Assembly (NCBI GenBank): GCA_002424045.1
Contig: DIPH01000024.1
Coordinates: 1-20,180 of the forward strand
DNA: 20,180 nt
DNA from: Firmicutes bacterium UBA5493
GTDB taxonomy: Bacteria > Bacillota > Limnochordia > Darwinibacteriales > Darwinibacteriaceae
Reading direction: 5' to 3'
Below, piece after piece: positions 13,291 to 20,180 of the stretch; within the stretch, counting starts at the first letter, position 1; each line of letters starts with the position of its first letter. Below the pieces are notes generated by a model. The model had not been told where the DNA came from, ran no database searches, and worked only from the letters and a program-made list of their open reading frames with translations. Position numbers and translations under genes: made by a program.

Positions 13291-15651
13291 GTGAGGAAGT
13301 TTACGAGGAACGTGTACATCTTGGGGATCATCTTGGCCGTTGTTGCGGGGCTTAACGCGTATGTGGGCTTATTACACGTGAACGCCCCTGTTCGTCGCGA
13401 GATGGAACGGAAGATGGAGGCCGAACTCAACTTTATAATCGGTGAGGTTTCGGCTGCCCTTGAACTTGTGGAAAAGAGCCTCAATGCGGCCGGGTATTAC
13501 ATAGCAATAGAGTCCAATGAGGAAAAAATAGCCCGGGTCCTTACGGAGCTTAAACGGCAGAATCCTTCCTACCTAGCCATGTATCTGGGAACTCCTAACG
13601 ACGAAATCACTGCACCATGGTATACAGCCGCGATGAGGAAGGGCGGAGTCGCTTATACCGCGGGCCACGAGGATAGTCGCGTGATCACTGCCTCTAGGGC
13701 ATTTCTCGGTCCTGACCGAGAAATGCAGGCAGTGGTCGCCATTGACTTTTGCATTGAGGATTTGTCAGCGGCGGGTACGATTTCCCACGACAGGAATTTT
13801 TACTTTGTGTCAGATGACGCAACACGCTTTGGAGAATATGGCCATGCCCATTGGGATCCTTCGCTCTTCCCGGAACCAGCAGGGATGATGGCGTTTCAAT
13901 TGGACGGTACCCAAGGTTATCTACGTTGGGAGGCAGTGGGCGAATCGGAACTCGTTGTAGCTACATTCGCCTCCGTTAGCGAAGCTCTTGACCGCCGCAT
14001 GCAAAATCACCGCATCATAGGTTTTGCACTCCTATCCTTGGTGATCGGAACCATTGTGGTATTTGTGTTCCTGCGCATACACGTTGTGGTACCCATGCGT
14101 GAATTGGGTCATGATCTCATGGCAATTTCCCTTGATCGAGATGTCACCTATCGTTTACCTGTGCGTAAAAGAAACTCACTGGGAGTGTTCAGGCAAGCCT
14201 TGAACCTCAGTCTCCATAGGGCACAGGAACACCATGAGCATATGATCCAACAGAGGACGGAGCTCGCAAAGGCTTACAAGCAGCTCATGGCACATGAGCA
14301 GACTCTACAAGAGCAGTACTCACAGATGAAAGAAAACGAAGCCAAGATCCGCTTCATGGCAGACTACGATTCCTTAACAGGACTTTTAAACCGCAGGAAA
14401 TTTCAAGAGGACTTACAGGCAACGCTCCATGCTGGAGGTTCAGGTGCGGTCTTTTTGCTGGATATTGATGATTTTAAGAACATCAATGACACACAAGGTC
14501 ACAACTTTGGTGATCGTATATTATCGTCTGTTGCTCAATTGCTAGAACAAGGAGTCCCTCGTAGTGCCACAGCCTATCGCTTTGGCGGCGATGAGTTTGT
14601 GATTATAGTTCGTCACCAATTTGCCTTAGAGCGGGTTCAAGTGTATGTGGATGAGATTGCCCACAAGTTACAGGCTATAGCGCAAAAGGGAGGGAAAAGA
14701 AACAGCATTACTTGCAGTATGGGTGTGGTGTTCTATCCCTCAGATGGCAATACCACAGACGAGCTTTTGATTAAGGCCGACGTTGCGCTACATCATGCGA
14801 AAAATACTGGGAAAAGCCGTCACTGTTTCTTTGAAGAGAGTATGGCCGCCTTGTTTAGCGAACGTGTCGAAATGGAGCACATTATAGCCGAAGCGGTTCG
14901 CACAGAAGGTTTCTACTTGGTCTACCAACCTATAGTGAATGCGCGAACGGGAAGAATTGTCTGTTTTGAGGCACTAGTTCGCCTCCAGAACCATCCTGCT
15001 TCGCCTGCCATATTCATTCCCATTGCTGAAGAATCGGACCTCACGGTACCCTTGGGATACTGGGTGATTAAGGAGGTCACAAGGCAGCTTGCCGCGTGGC
15101 AAAGGGACGGCAAGAAACCGAAACCAGTTGCAATCAACCTATCGACGAAGCAGTTTCATGACCCGAATTTAATCGACTATGTGATGCAGCAACTACATGA
15201 AACGGGGGTTGAACCTGCTTTAGTCGAACTGGAGTTCACTGAAGGTGTGCTGTTCGGTGATGCAGAGAAGGCCCTGCACATAATGGAGCAACTTAGGGCT
15301 CTGGGGATTTCCCTATCTTTGGATAATTATGGGACAGGCTATTCGTTCATAAATTACATGACCAGAATGCCTGTGGACTATCTGAAAATTCATGGAACCT
15401 TGACGGAGAATATCGAGGGAAACCCTGATGTCATGGAAGGTCTGATCTCCATCGCCCATGGGCTAGATATGAAAGTCGTGGCTGAACAGGTGGAAACTCT
15501 AGAAGAAGCGCGTGTACTCAGCCAAGCAGATTGCGATTATCTCCAAGGCTTCTTATTTAGCAGGCCAGTTCGACCAGAACAGGCTGGACTCATGTTTGAT
15601 CTTGACTATACGGAGGTTTTGGGTTTGGAGAAAAAAGAGAAGGAAGGCTAA
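13291..15651 (+). CDS. Membrane GGDEF-EAL protein 2, EAL active site degenerate
   Basis: A 786-aa paralogue of the preceding protein, with the same order of membrane segment, sensor, membrane segment (about 247-267), HAMP-like linker, coiled coil, GGDEF and EAL. The sensor is about 30 residues shorter: the part before PWYTAA is cut. GGDEF (432-436) and LDIDDFKNIND are intact, without an RxxD inhibitory site. EAL is present at 560-562 and INLSTKQ and EFTEG are kept. DDFGTG has become DNYGTG (D678, N679), and the Asp of the usual LKID is His (701), so phosphodiesterase activity is probably lost or low (inference). Start GTG 13291 has AAGGCGG seven bases ahead. It may share a transcript with the first copy. 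Confidence 0.92.
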   Translation: MRKFTRNVYILGIILAVVAGLNAYVGLLHVNAPVRREMERKMEAELNFIIGEVSAALELVEKSLNAAGYYIAIESNEEKIARVLTELKRQNPSYLAMYLGTPNDEITAPWYTAAMRKGGVAYTAGHEDSRVITASRAFLGPDREMQAVVAIDFCIEDLSAAGTISHDRNFYFVSDDATRFGEYGHAHWDPSLFPEPAGMMAFQLDGTQGYLRWEAVGESELVVATFASVSEALDRRMQNHRIIGFALLSLVIGTIVVFVFLRIHVVVPMRELGHDLMAISLDRDVTYRLPVRKRNSLGVFRQALNLSLHRAQEHHEHMIQQRTELAKAYKQLMAHEQTLQEQYSQMKENEAKIRFMADYDSLTGLLNRRKFQEDLQATLHAGGSGAVFLLDIDDFKNINDTQGHNFGDRILSSVAQLLEQGVPRSATAYRFGGDEFVIIVRHQFALERVQVYVDEIAHKLQAIAQKGGKRNSITCSMGVVFYPSDGNTTDELLIKADVALHHAKNTGKSRHCFFEESMAALFSERVEMEHIIAEAVRTEGFYLVYQPIVNARTGRIVCFEALVRLQNHPASPAIFIPIAEESDLTVPLGYWVIKEVTRQLAAWQRDGKKPKPVAINLSTKQFHDPNLIDYVMQQLHETGVEPALVELEFTEGVLFGDAEKALHIMEQLRALGISLSLDNYGTGYSFINYMTRMPVDYLKIHGTLTENIEGNPDVMEGLISIAHGLDMKVVAEQVETLEEARVLSQADCDYLQGFLFSRPVRPEQAGLMFDLDYTEVLGLEKKEKEG

Positions 15652-15664
15652 TTTTAGCCCTCCT
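15630..15664 (-). terminator. Terminator of the second SIMPL gene, inside the 3' end of GGDEF-EAL gene 2
   Basis: On the minus strand AGGA-G-GGCTAA (15664-15654) pairs with TTAGCC-T-TCCT (15651-15641), a stem of 10 pairs with one internal mismatch, followed by TCTCTTTTTTCTCC. GGCTAA-TT-TTAGCC itself is a perfect palindrome covering the stop of the plus-strand gene. The T-rich side is on the minus strand. Confidence 0.55.
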
Positions 15665-15674
15665 CTACGTGTTC

Positions 15675-16394
15675 CTAGAACCAAAACTCCAAGTTTACGG
15701 TGGCACTTACCTCGATGTCTCCAGGGTTAATGGTTGTTGCTGGAGAGCTGTCGGCTCTGAAAGCCATCGCGCTCACCATCGGTGCATAAGAACTGTAGCT
15801 TTCGTTCATGGTGGCTAGTCCTCCTAGGGTAAGCCCAGCGCTTTCCGCCATCACAGTGGCCTTGGCCATCCCTTGTGCCACAGCGTCTTTTAGAGCCTCC
15901 AGCTGCATAACTTGTTTATCTTCGATATCAAAGCGGACTCCTTGCACTTGGTTGGATCCTGCCTTCACCGCAGCATCAATAATCTGCCCCACACTAGCTA
16001 GGTCTTTGGTTGTGATATTGATCCGATTTTGGACATGATAGGTTGTGATGGTTACTTCTTCTTCCGTTCCCCGATTTTGCACCTGGCTAGAGCTGTAAAC
16101 ATTGTAACCGCTTGTGGTGAGCTCTTTGTCGGTGAGCCCCAATGCTTTGAGGGCTGAGAATACCTTTGCCATACGGTTGGCATTCTCTTGGGCCGCTACT
16201 TCCGCAGAAGCGTCCCTTGTCTCTACCCCTAGGGTTATGTAAGCTACATCGGGAGCACCTGTCACAATCGCACTTCCTGTTACTTGAATACTACCTCTTT
16301 CCAGGGTACTCGCTTGGACTATGCCACTTAAGCATAGACTTAGCAGAAGGACGGTCAAAGCTCCAATTTTGAAATATGACTTTTTCACTGTCAT
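15675..16394 (-). CDS. SIMPL-domain (DUF541, YggE/BP26-like) secreted protein 2
   Basis: A 239-aa exported protein. The signal peptide is clear (KKSYFK, hydrophobic residues about 11-25, cleavage near VQA-S), followed by one SIMPL/DUF541 domain: VTGSAIVTGAPDVAYITLGV, TSGYNVYS, QVQGVRFDIEDK, and a C-terminal EVSATVNLEFWF. It is clearly a paralogue of the protein at 2178-2897 and shares its FWF end. ATG 16394 is preceded by AGGAAGAAAGGAAG; the spacing is not ideal. It stands alone between convergent and divergent genes. Its promoter-like block matches that of the ECF sigma operon, so it is probably a member of that regulon. Two perfect hairpins lie in its leader. The biochemical role of the family is uncertain. 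Confidence 0.9.
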   Translation of the reverse strand: MTVKKSYFKIGALTVLLLSLCLSGIVQASTLERGSIQVTGSAIVTGAPDVAYITLGVETRDASAEVAAQENANRMAKVFSALKALGLTDKELTTSGYNVYSSSQVQNRGTEEEVTITTYHVQNRINITTKDLASVGQIIDAAVKAGSNQVQGVRFDIEDKQVMQLEALKDAVAQGMAKATVMAESAGLTLGGLATMNESYSSYAPMVSAMAFRADSSPATTINPGDIEVSATVNLEFWF

Positions 16395-16418
16395 CTTCCT
16401 TTCTTCCTATGTTTCTTT

Positions 16419-16461
16419 GATGAATACTTCGTATTCATCTCGGAGTTTCACTACGTGAAAC
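16419..16461 (-). promoter_or_regulatory. Two perfect hairpins in the 5' leader of SIMPL gene 2
   Basis: Hairpin A: GATGAATAC (16419-16427) and GTATTCATC (16431-16439), 9 bp with a 3-base loop. Hairpin B: GTTTCAC (16445-16451) and GTGAAAC (16455-16461), 7 bp with a 3-base loop, and flanking GGA/TCC extends it past one bulge. Both fall between the predicted start (about 16473) and ATG 16394, so they would fold in the mRNA. The sigma operon leader has nothing comparable. Confidence 0.65.
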
Positions 16462-16473
16462 GTCCATGATGCT

Positions 16474-16508
16474 TTCACTTTATATATCCATCGAGAGAAG
16501 CAAAAGTT
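16474..16508 (-). promoter_or_regulatory. Putative ECF-type promoter of SIMPL gene 2
   Basis: AACTTTTG, 6 bases, TCGA, one base, GGATATATAAAGTGAA on the minus strand: the same block and spacing as at 4049-4083, with 31 of 35 bases identical. The four differences all fall between the -35 and -10 parts. The start would be near 16473, about 79 bases before the gene. Confidence 0.65.
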
Positions 16509-16638
16509 TATTGTCTCCGCAAGAAAGATCTCGAATTTGCGTTTATTTCTGAGGGAGGTAGACTTATAGGGGTTCTAGATAAAATAATCATTGTAACCAG
16601 CACTACACATTGATAAGATACAATGAGGGGGTGTGAGA

Positions 16639-17712
16639 ATGTCCGTAGAAAAGCGCAGGGACTTCATCATTAATACATCATACTTTGTGCTTATGGCGGC
16701 CATCTTTTATGTGGTAGTCAAGTACTTGTTTGGCCTTGTCGCACCGTTTGCGGTAGGTTTTTTAGTGGCAGCCTCTCTTCAACAGACAATCAGGTTTCTG
16801 TCTAAAAGACTACATATGCCCAAGAAGCTCGCTGCAGTCTTGGGCGTATTGGCCTTCTATCTCATTATCGGTTTTCTCCTTTTCTTGTTGGGCGTTTCCG
16901 TTTTCGCCTCGGTTAAGGATTTTGTAGTGAGGCTTCCAACCATTTATTATAACGATATAGAACCGGTGATTAGCCAGCTTTTTCGTAGCATTCAAGATCT
17001 TATGGCGCGATTTGATCTTTCGCTAGTTCAAATCTTTGAGGAGTTTCGTGTTTCCCTCTCGCAATCCATTGGCACGATCGTATCTGACGTTTCGACGATA
17101 GCAATTACAGCGATCACCTCCACAGTATCTTGGGTACCGAGGTTGTTTCTGGGGATTGTTCTTTCCATTATTTCCTCGGTGTTTTTTGCTTTGGATTACG
17201 GGATGATTTTGGAATTCTTTACCAACCTGCTGCCCCAAAAACGCAGGAGTCTTGTGGAAGAGGTAAAGACTCTAATAGGCGAAATCGGCGTCAAGTATAT
17301 CAAGGCCTACGCTCTCTTGATGCTGATTACCTTCACTGAGATGGCAATCGGCCTGTCAATTTTAAGGATAGAAGGAGCTCTAGGTATTGCAGCCTTTACC
17401 GCGGTGGTGGATATTTTACCTGTGCTGGGCACAGGTGGCGTGGTGGTGCCTTGGGCGCTTTTCCACTTAATCAAGGGAAATCTGTTTTTAGGTCTGGGTT
17501 TGGCCATTCTCTACATTGTGATCACTGTGGTTCGCCAAATCTTAGAACCAAAAGTTGTAGGCCAGCAAATCGGGCTTCACCCTATTGTGGTCTTGCTTTG
17601 TATGTATGTTGGAGTGCAGATTTTTGGCATCATTGGCCTGTTTGTTCTTCCCTTTACAATTCTGGTCATCAAGTATCTATACGACAATGGGAAAATAGGC
17701 CCTAGTGGCTAG
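16639..17712 (+). CDS. ytvI: YtvI-like AI-2E family transporter
   Basis: A 357-aa membrane protein of the AI-2E/UPF0118 family, of the YtvI type known in sporulating Firmicutes as a sporulation integral membrane protein. An N-terminal pair of hydrophobic segments follows the MSVEKRRDFIINTSYF start. A soluble amphipathic middle (about 85-175) follows, then the conserved C-terminal half with DILPVLGTGGVVVPWAL and VRQILEPKVVGQQIGLHP, which are hallmarks of the family. ATG 16639 is preceded by GAGGGGGTG. It is divergent from SIMPL gene 2 with 244 bases between the coding regions. No promoter convinces me; TTGTAA-N17-TAAGAT (16591-16619) is possible but would give a very short leader. What it transports is not known. 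Confidence 0.87.
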   Translation: MSVEKRRDFIINTSYFVLMAAIFYVVVKYLFGLVAPFAVGFLVAASLQQTIRFLSKRLHMPKKLAAVLGVLAFYLIIGFLLFLLGVSVFASVKDFVVRLPTIYYNDIEPVISQLFRSIQDLMARFDLSLVQIFEEFRVSLSQSIGTIVSDVSTIAITAITSTVSWVPRLFLGIVLSIISSVFFALDYGMILEFFTNLLPQKRRSLVEEVKTLIGEIGVKYIKAYALLMLITFTEMAIGLSILRIEGALGIAAFTAVVDILPVLGTGGVVVPWALFHLIKGNLFLGLGLAILYIVITVVRQILEPKVVGQQIGLHPIVVLLCMYVGVQIFGIIGLFVLPFTILVIKYLYDNGKIGPSG

Positions 17713-17794
17713 GGTAGTTGTGGAAGAGGCCTTTGGAGGTTTACTCTGTGTGGGGAGACAAACGATATCACACCCTTGATTGGGAATTGAAAGA

Positions 17795-17835
17795 AACATC
17801 CCAGCCCGTAGGCTTACGCCTAGGACTGGGATGTT
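17795..17835 (-). terminator. Terminator of the thioredoxin reductase fusion gene
   Basis: AACATCCCAG (17795-17804) and CTGGGATGTT (17826-17835) form a perfect 10-bp stem, with further pairing of TAGGC and GCCTA inside. On the minus strand it is followed by TCTTTC, so it ends the reductase gene. It may also slow transcription from the YtvI-like gene, as TTGTT follows on the plus side. Confidence 0.75.
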
Positions 17836-17844
17836 GTTAGCTCC

Positions 17845-19080
17845 TTAGGCACCAGGTAGGATTTCAGCAATAGTTTTGGAAATGGATTCCTCTGTTATTG
17901 CGTCTTCTACCAGGGTGGCCACTACTTCACCACCTCGGAAGAACACGATGGTGGGATTCTTCGTAACACCATAGCGCTTGGCTACCCTCTGGTTGCGGTA
18001 GGTATCCATTTTTACCGCCTTGAGCTGACCGGCGAAGCGGTCCAAAGTGGTTTCGATCATAGGAGACATCTCCACAGCTTTTTCCACCATTGGTGACCAG
18101 AAGGTTACCGCTACGGGTAGGGCTTCGTCTAGAACAGAGTTTTTAAATCCTTCTTCTTCCACCATGTACTTTTCGGCAGCAAATGCAGCAATGGCACCGT
18201 CGCTAGCGGCTGTAACTACCTGACGTAGGTACTTAACCCGGGCATCGCCAACGCCATAAACACCATCAATATTTGTCTCCATTTGCTCATTCGTAATGAT
18301 GTAGCCACGGCTATCGAGTTCAAGACCGGTGTCTTTCAAGAATCCTGTTTGGGGAACGGTTCCTACATAGATGAAGACACCATCGATGGGCATTTCTGTA
18401 AGCTCGTTGGTCTTGATATTCTTGATCACAACTCCGTTAACGAGGGCCTCGCCCTTGATTTCGGCTAGCGTGGAATTCCAAATCCACTTGATTTTCGGAT
18501 TTTTAAACGCACGTTCCTGGAGCATGGGAGCTGCATCAAGGATGCCCTCGTCGTGAATGACAACAAGGGTCACGCTGTTGGCGAACTTTGTGAGGTATCC
18601 AGCCTCTTCTACAGCTGCATCGCCGTTGCCGAGCACGATAACATCGAGGTCTTCATAAAAGTCAGCATCGCAGGTGGCGCAGTATGATACGCCTTTACCA
18701 GTAAAGGCGGCTTCGCCTGGAATATTTAGCTTGCGGGGCACCGCTCCTGGGGAGAGGATAATTGTCTTAGCCTCATATGTTTCGCCAGCTTTGGTATGGA
18801 CAATTTTGTTCTCCATATCAATCGTGGTCACATCACCGCGGGTGATTTCTGCACCGAAGGATTTAGCATGATCTGTAAAAGCCTGCATGAGATCGGGTCC
18901 AGTTGTACCGCGGGCAAAACCTGGGTAATTCTCCATATCTTCTGTAGTAGCAGCTTGGCCCCCGGGGGCTCCCTTTTCGATGAGCAGTGTGCTCAGACGT
19001 GAGCGCGCACCGTAGATGGCGGCAGCTAGACCGCCTGGGCCACCCCCTACAATAATAACATCATAAACTTTTTGGGTCAT
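17845..19080 (-). CDS. trxB: Thioredoxin reductase with C-terminal thioredoxin fold lacking CxxC
   Basis: A 411-aa flavoprotein. Residues 1-310 are a low-molecular-weight thioredoxin reductase: FAD-binding GGGPGGLAAAIYGAR, the redox pair C134-A-T-C137, an NADPH-site region with VIVLGNGDAAVEEA, and GVYGVGDAR before the C-terminal FAD contact. Residues about 318-411 form a thioredoxin fold, visible from VTFWSP, the cis-Pro strand KNPTIVFFRGGEVV and the closing helix. In the expected WCGPC position it reads MVEKA (331-335), with no Cys in the domain, so it cannot do thiol exchange. ATG 19080 has AAGGAGG nine bases before it; ATG 19107 has none. The gene stands alone, with its own promoter, structured leader and terminator. 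Confidence 0.92.
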   Translation of the reverse strand: MTQKVYDVIIVGGGPGGLAAAIYGARSRLSTLLIEKGAPGGQAATTEDMENYPGFARGTTGPDLMQAFTDHAKSFGAEITRGDVTTIDMENKIVHTKAGETYEAKTIILSPGAVPRKLNIPGEAAFTGKGVSYCATCDADFYEDLDVIVLGNGDAAVEEAGYLTKFANSVTLVVIHDEGILDAAPMLQERAFKNPKIKWIWNSTLAEIKGEALVNGVVIKNIKTNELTEMPIDGVFIYVGTVPQTGFLKDTGLELDSRGYIITNEQMETNIDGVYGVGDARVKYLRQVVTAASDGAIAAFAAEKYMVEEEGFKNSVLDEALPVAVTFWSPMVEKAVEMSPMIETTLDRFAGQLKAVKMDTYRNQRVAKRYGVTKNPTIVFFRGGEVVATLVEDAITEESISKTIAEILPGA

Positions 19081-19128
19081 AGAATAGTTCCTCCTTTGTA
19101 TTGTCATCGTCGGTTGGAGACGACATTG

Positions 19129-19220
19129 CTGCCTTAAATGACAAAAAGGCAGAACACTAAAATTCCAGAAGTGCCTCTTGCCTCTGTCTTTTATGACCTG
19201 TTCTCGGAGACTTAGTGTTC
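19129..19220 (-). ncRNA. Structured 5' leader of the thioredoxin reductase fusion gene
   Basis: The predicted transcript starts near 19220 with GAACACTAA, which pairs perfectly with TTAGTGTTC (19160-19152, minus strand), enclosing about 51 bases. Inside is CAGAGG-N9-CTTCTG (6 bp with one wobble). Directly after is CTGCCTT (19152-19146) with AAGGCAG (19135-19129). I recognise no named riboswitch, T-box or S-box. The 307 bases between the reductase and phosphatase genes (19081-19387) hold this leader, its promoter and a small palindrome ATCGG-TTTTT-CCGAT (19277-19291). No clear promoter for the phosphatase is seen. Confidence 0.4.
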
Positions 19221-19226
19221 CTTTTC

Positions 19227-19256
19227 ACCATATCATTAAAGCCTTAGGCTTGGCAA
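19227..19256 (-). promoter_or_regulatory. Probable promoter of the thioredoxin reductase fusion gene
   Basis: On the minus strand TTGCCA (19251-19256), 18-base spacer, then TATGGT (19227-19232) with a TGn extended -10. Start near 19220, exactly at the first base of the leader stem. Confidence 0.5.
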
Positions 19257-19387
19257 TAGAATTTGCAAATAATCACATCGGTTTTTCCGATCTCCATACG
19301 AGAAAATCCCATTGGAAGGATTAGGTTTTCAGTTGTCGAAGAATGTTGATGGGATGTGGTCCCATCCTGGAATTGGAGGTACGAAAA

Positions 19388-20158
19388 TTGATTGAACAAG
19401 CAACACAAATCGCCTTGAACGCTGGAAAGATTCTAACCGCTAAACTCGAGACGGGGATTACAATTGAGCACAAGGGCAGTATTGACTTGGTGACGGACGC
19501 TGATCGTGCTTCAGAAGAGTATATTGTAGAACAACTCAGAAGGGTCTTCCCGCACCACGGCATCTTGGGAGAAGAGGGAGCGAGAGTGGAGGGCACCAGT
19601 GATTATCTGTGGTTGATTGATCCTATAGACGGAACCACGAACTTCGCCCATGGCTTCCCATATTTCTCTGTTTCCTTAGGACTTATGAAAGGCGATGACG
19701 TGGTCTTAGGAGTCGTCTACAACCCCATGACGGACGAATGTTTCGTGGCGGAGCGGGGAGGCGGATCGTTTCTCAATGGACAGAGAGTTGCAGTCTCTAC
19801 GCAAGCAACATTGCAGGAGAGTCTTCTGACTACAGGTTTTCCCTATGATATTGCTACAACAACCAAAGACAATATGAAGTCTTTTGCCCTCGCCAGCAAA
19901 GTCTCCCAGGGAGTACGCTGTCTCGGGTCTGCTGCATTGGATCTATGCCAGGTAGCTTCGGGGCGACTCGAGGCATTTTGGGAACGTTCCCTGCAGCCGT
20001 GGGATATTGCTGCAGGTAGCTTGATTGTTGAAGAGGCAGGGGGTCAGGTTACTGGTTGCGGGGGCCAAACGTTCAGTGCCATGGGACACGAAGTCTGTGC
20101 TACGAATAGTCTGATTCATGATGACCTTGTCAAACTTTTAACCGAGGAACGGGGATAG
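19388..20158 (+). CDS. suhB: Inositol monophosphatase family protein (SuhB-like)
   Basis: A 256-aa Mg-dependent phosphatase of the inositol monophosphatase superfamily. Substrates in the family include myo-inositol-1-phosphate, and in some members fructose-1,6-bisphosphate, NADP or PAP. Metal-site motifs are intact: DLVTDADRASE (about 33-43), GEEG (about 62-65), WLIDPIDGTTNFAHG (about 75-89) and WDIAAGSLIVEEAGG near residue 205. The start is TTG 19388, chosen because GGAGG lies eight bases ahead and the first strong family similarity (LIEQATQIALNAGKIL) begins there. ATG 19343 is in frame but has no ribosome site. It is divergent from the reductase gene and ends 22 bases before the window edge. 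Confidence 0.92.
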   Translation: MIEQATQIALNAGKILTAKLETGITIEHKGSIDLVTDADRASEEYIVEQLRRVFPHHGILGEEGARVEGTSDYLWLIDPIDGTTNFAHGFPYFSVSLGLMKGDDVVLGVVYNPMTDECFVAERGGGSFLNGQRVAVSTQATLQESLLTTGFPYDIATTTKDNMKSFALASKVSQGVRCLGSAALDLCQVASGRLEAFWERSLQPWDIAAGSLIVEEAGGQVTGCGGQTFSAMGHEVCATNSLIHDDLVKLLTEERG

Positions 20159-20180
20159 GCCCAGATCCATCATCGTCAAG

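Noticed and set aside
17713..17794. Possible small gene after the YtvI-like gene
   Set aside because: No start codon with a ribosome site and no sustained frame; I see nothing there before the terminator hairpin.
19081..19220. T-box or S-box reading of the reductase leader
   Set aside because: There is no T-box AGGGTGGNACCGCG element and no S-box core. The gene is also not an amino-acid or methionine gene.
1..20180. CRISPR array, tRNA, rRNA, insertion sequence or phage module
   Set aside because: No spaced direct repeats, no tRNA-like TTCGA arm context, no transposase or integrase frame, and no change in gene style across the window.

Overview
The window looks like ordinary chromosome from a Gram-positive, low-to-moderate-GC Firmicute, most likely a Clostridia-class anaerobe. 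The evidence is strong AGGAGG-type ribosome sites, several GTG and TTG starts, sigma-A style promoters, and families typical of that group (YtvI, RocB-like M20 peptidase, PadR-DUF2812 pair, NatA/NatB-type ABC exporter, DUF6530). I cannot name the species. There are 20 protein genes, no rRNA or tRNA gene, no CRISPR array and no insertion sequence.

Layout. (1) Positions 48-4027, minus strand: a tight operon reading ECF sigma factor, membrane anti-sigma-like protein, secreted SIMPL-domain protein, ABC ATPase, ABC permease. (2) 4211-4846, plus: a stand-alone HD-GYP c-di-GMP phosphodiesterase, divergent from the sigma operon. (3) 4818-5642, minus: DUF6530 protein and a GIY-YIG-like protein behind a near-consensus promoter. 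(4) 5810-8274, plus: DsrE-like protein, unknown helical protein and RocB-like M20 peptidase, closed by a terminator. (5) 8401-9279, plus: a PadR repressor and DUF2812 membrane protein behind a promoter carrying two matching operator-like palindromes. (6) 9363-10538, plus: an MFS transporter. (7) 10745-15651, plus: two tandem paralogous membrane GGDEF-EAL proteins. (8) 15675-16394, minus: a second SIMPL protein. (9) 16639-17712, plus: YtvI-like AI-2E family protein. (10) 17845-19080, minus: thioredoxin reductase fused to a thioredoxin fold. (11) 19388-20158, plus: inositol monophosphatase family enzyme.

How they connect. A 35-bp promoter-like block upstream of the sigma operon recurs, with 31 of 35 bases identical, upstream of the distant second SIMPL gene. 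This suggests an envelope-stress regulon: the sigma factor switches on its own operon (regulator, secreted SIMPL protein, exporter) and an unlinked SIMPL paralogue whose mRNA leader carries two perfect hairpins. Three c-di-GMP enzymes lie in the same 11.5 kb. The second GGDEF-EAL paralogue has lost two normally conserved residues of the EAL metal site while keeping an intact GGDEF, so the pair has probably split into a bifunctional enzyme and a cyclase-only enzyme. The reductase carries a C-terminal thioredoxin fold whose CxxC site is replaced by VEKA, under a structured 5' leader. These are the points most worth a second look. I see no obvious new defence or mobile system.
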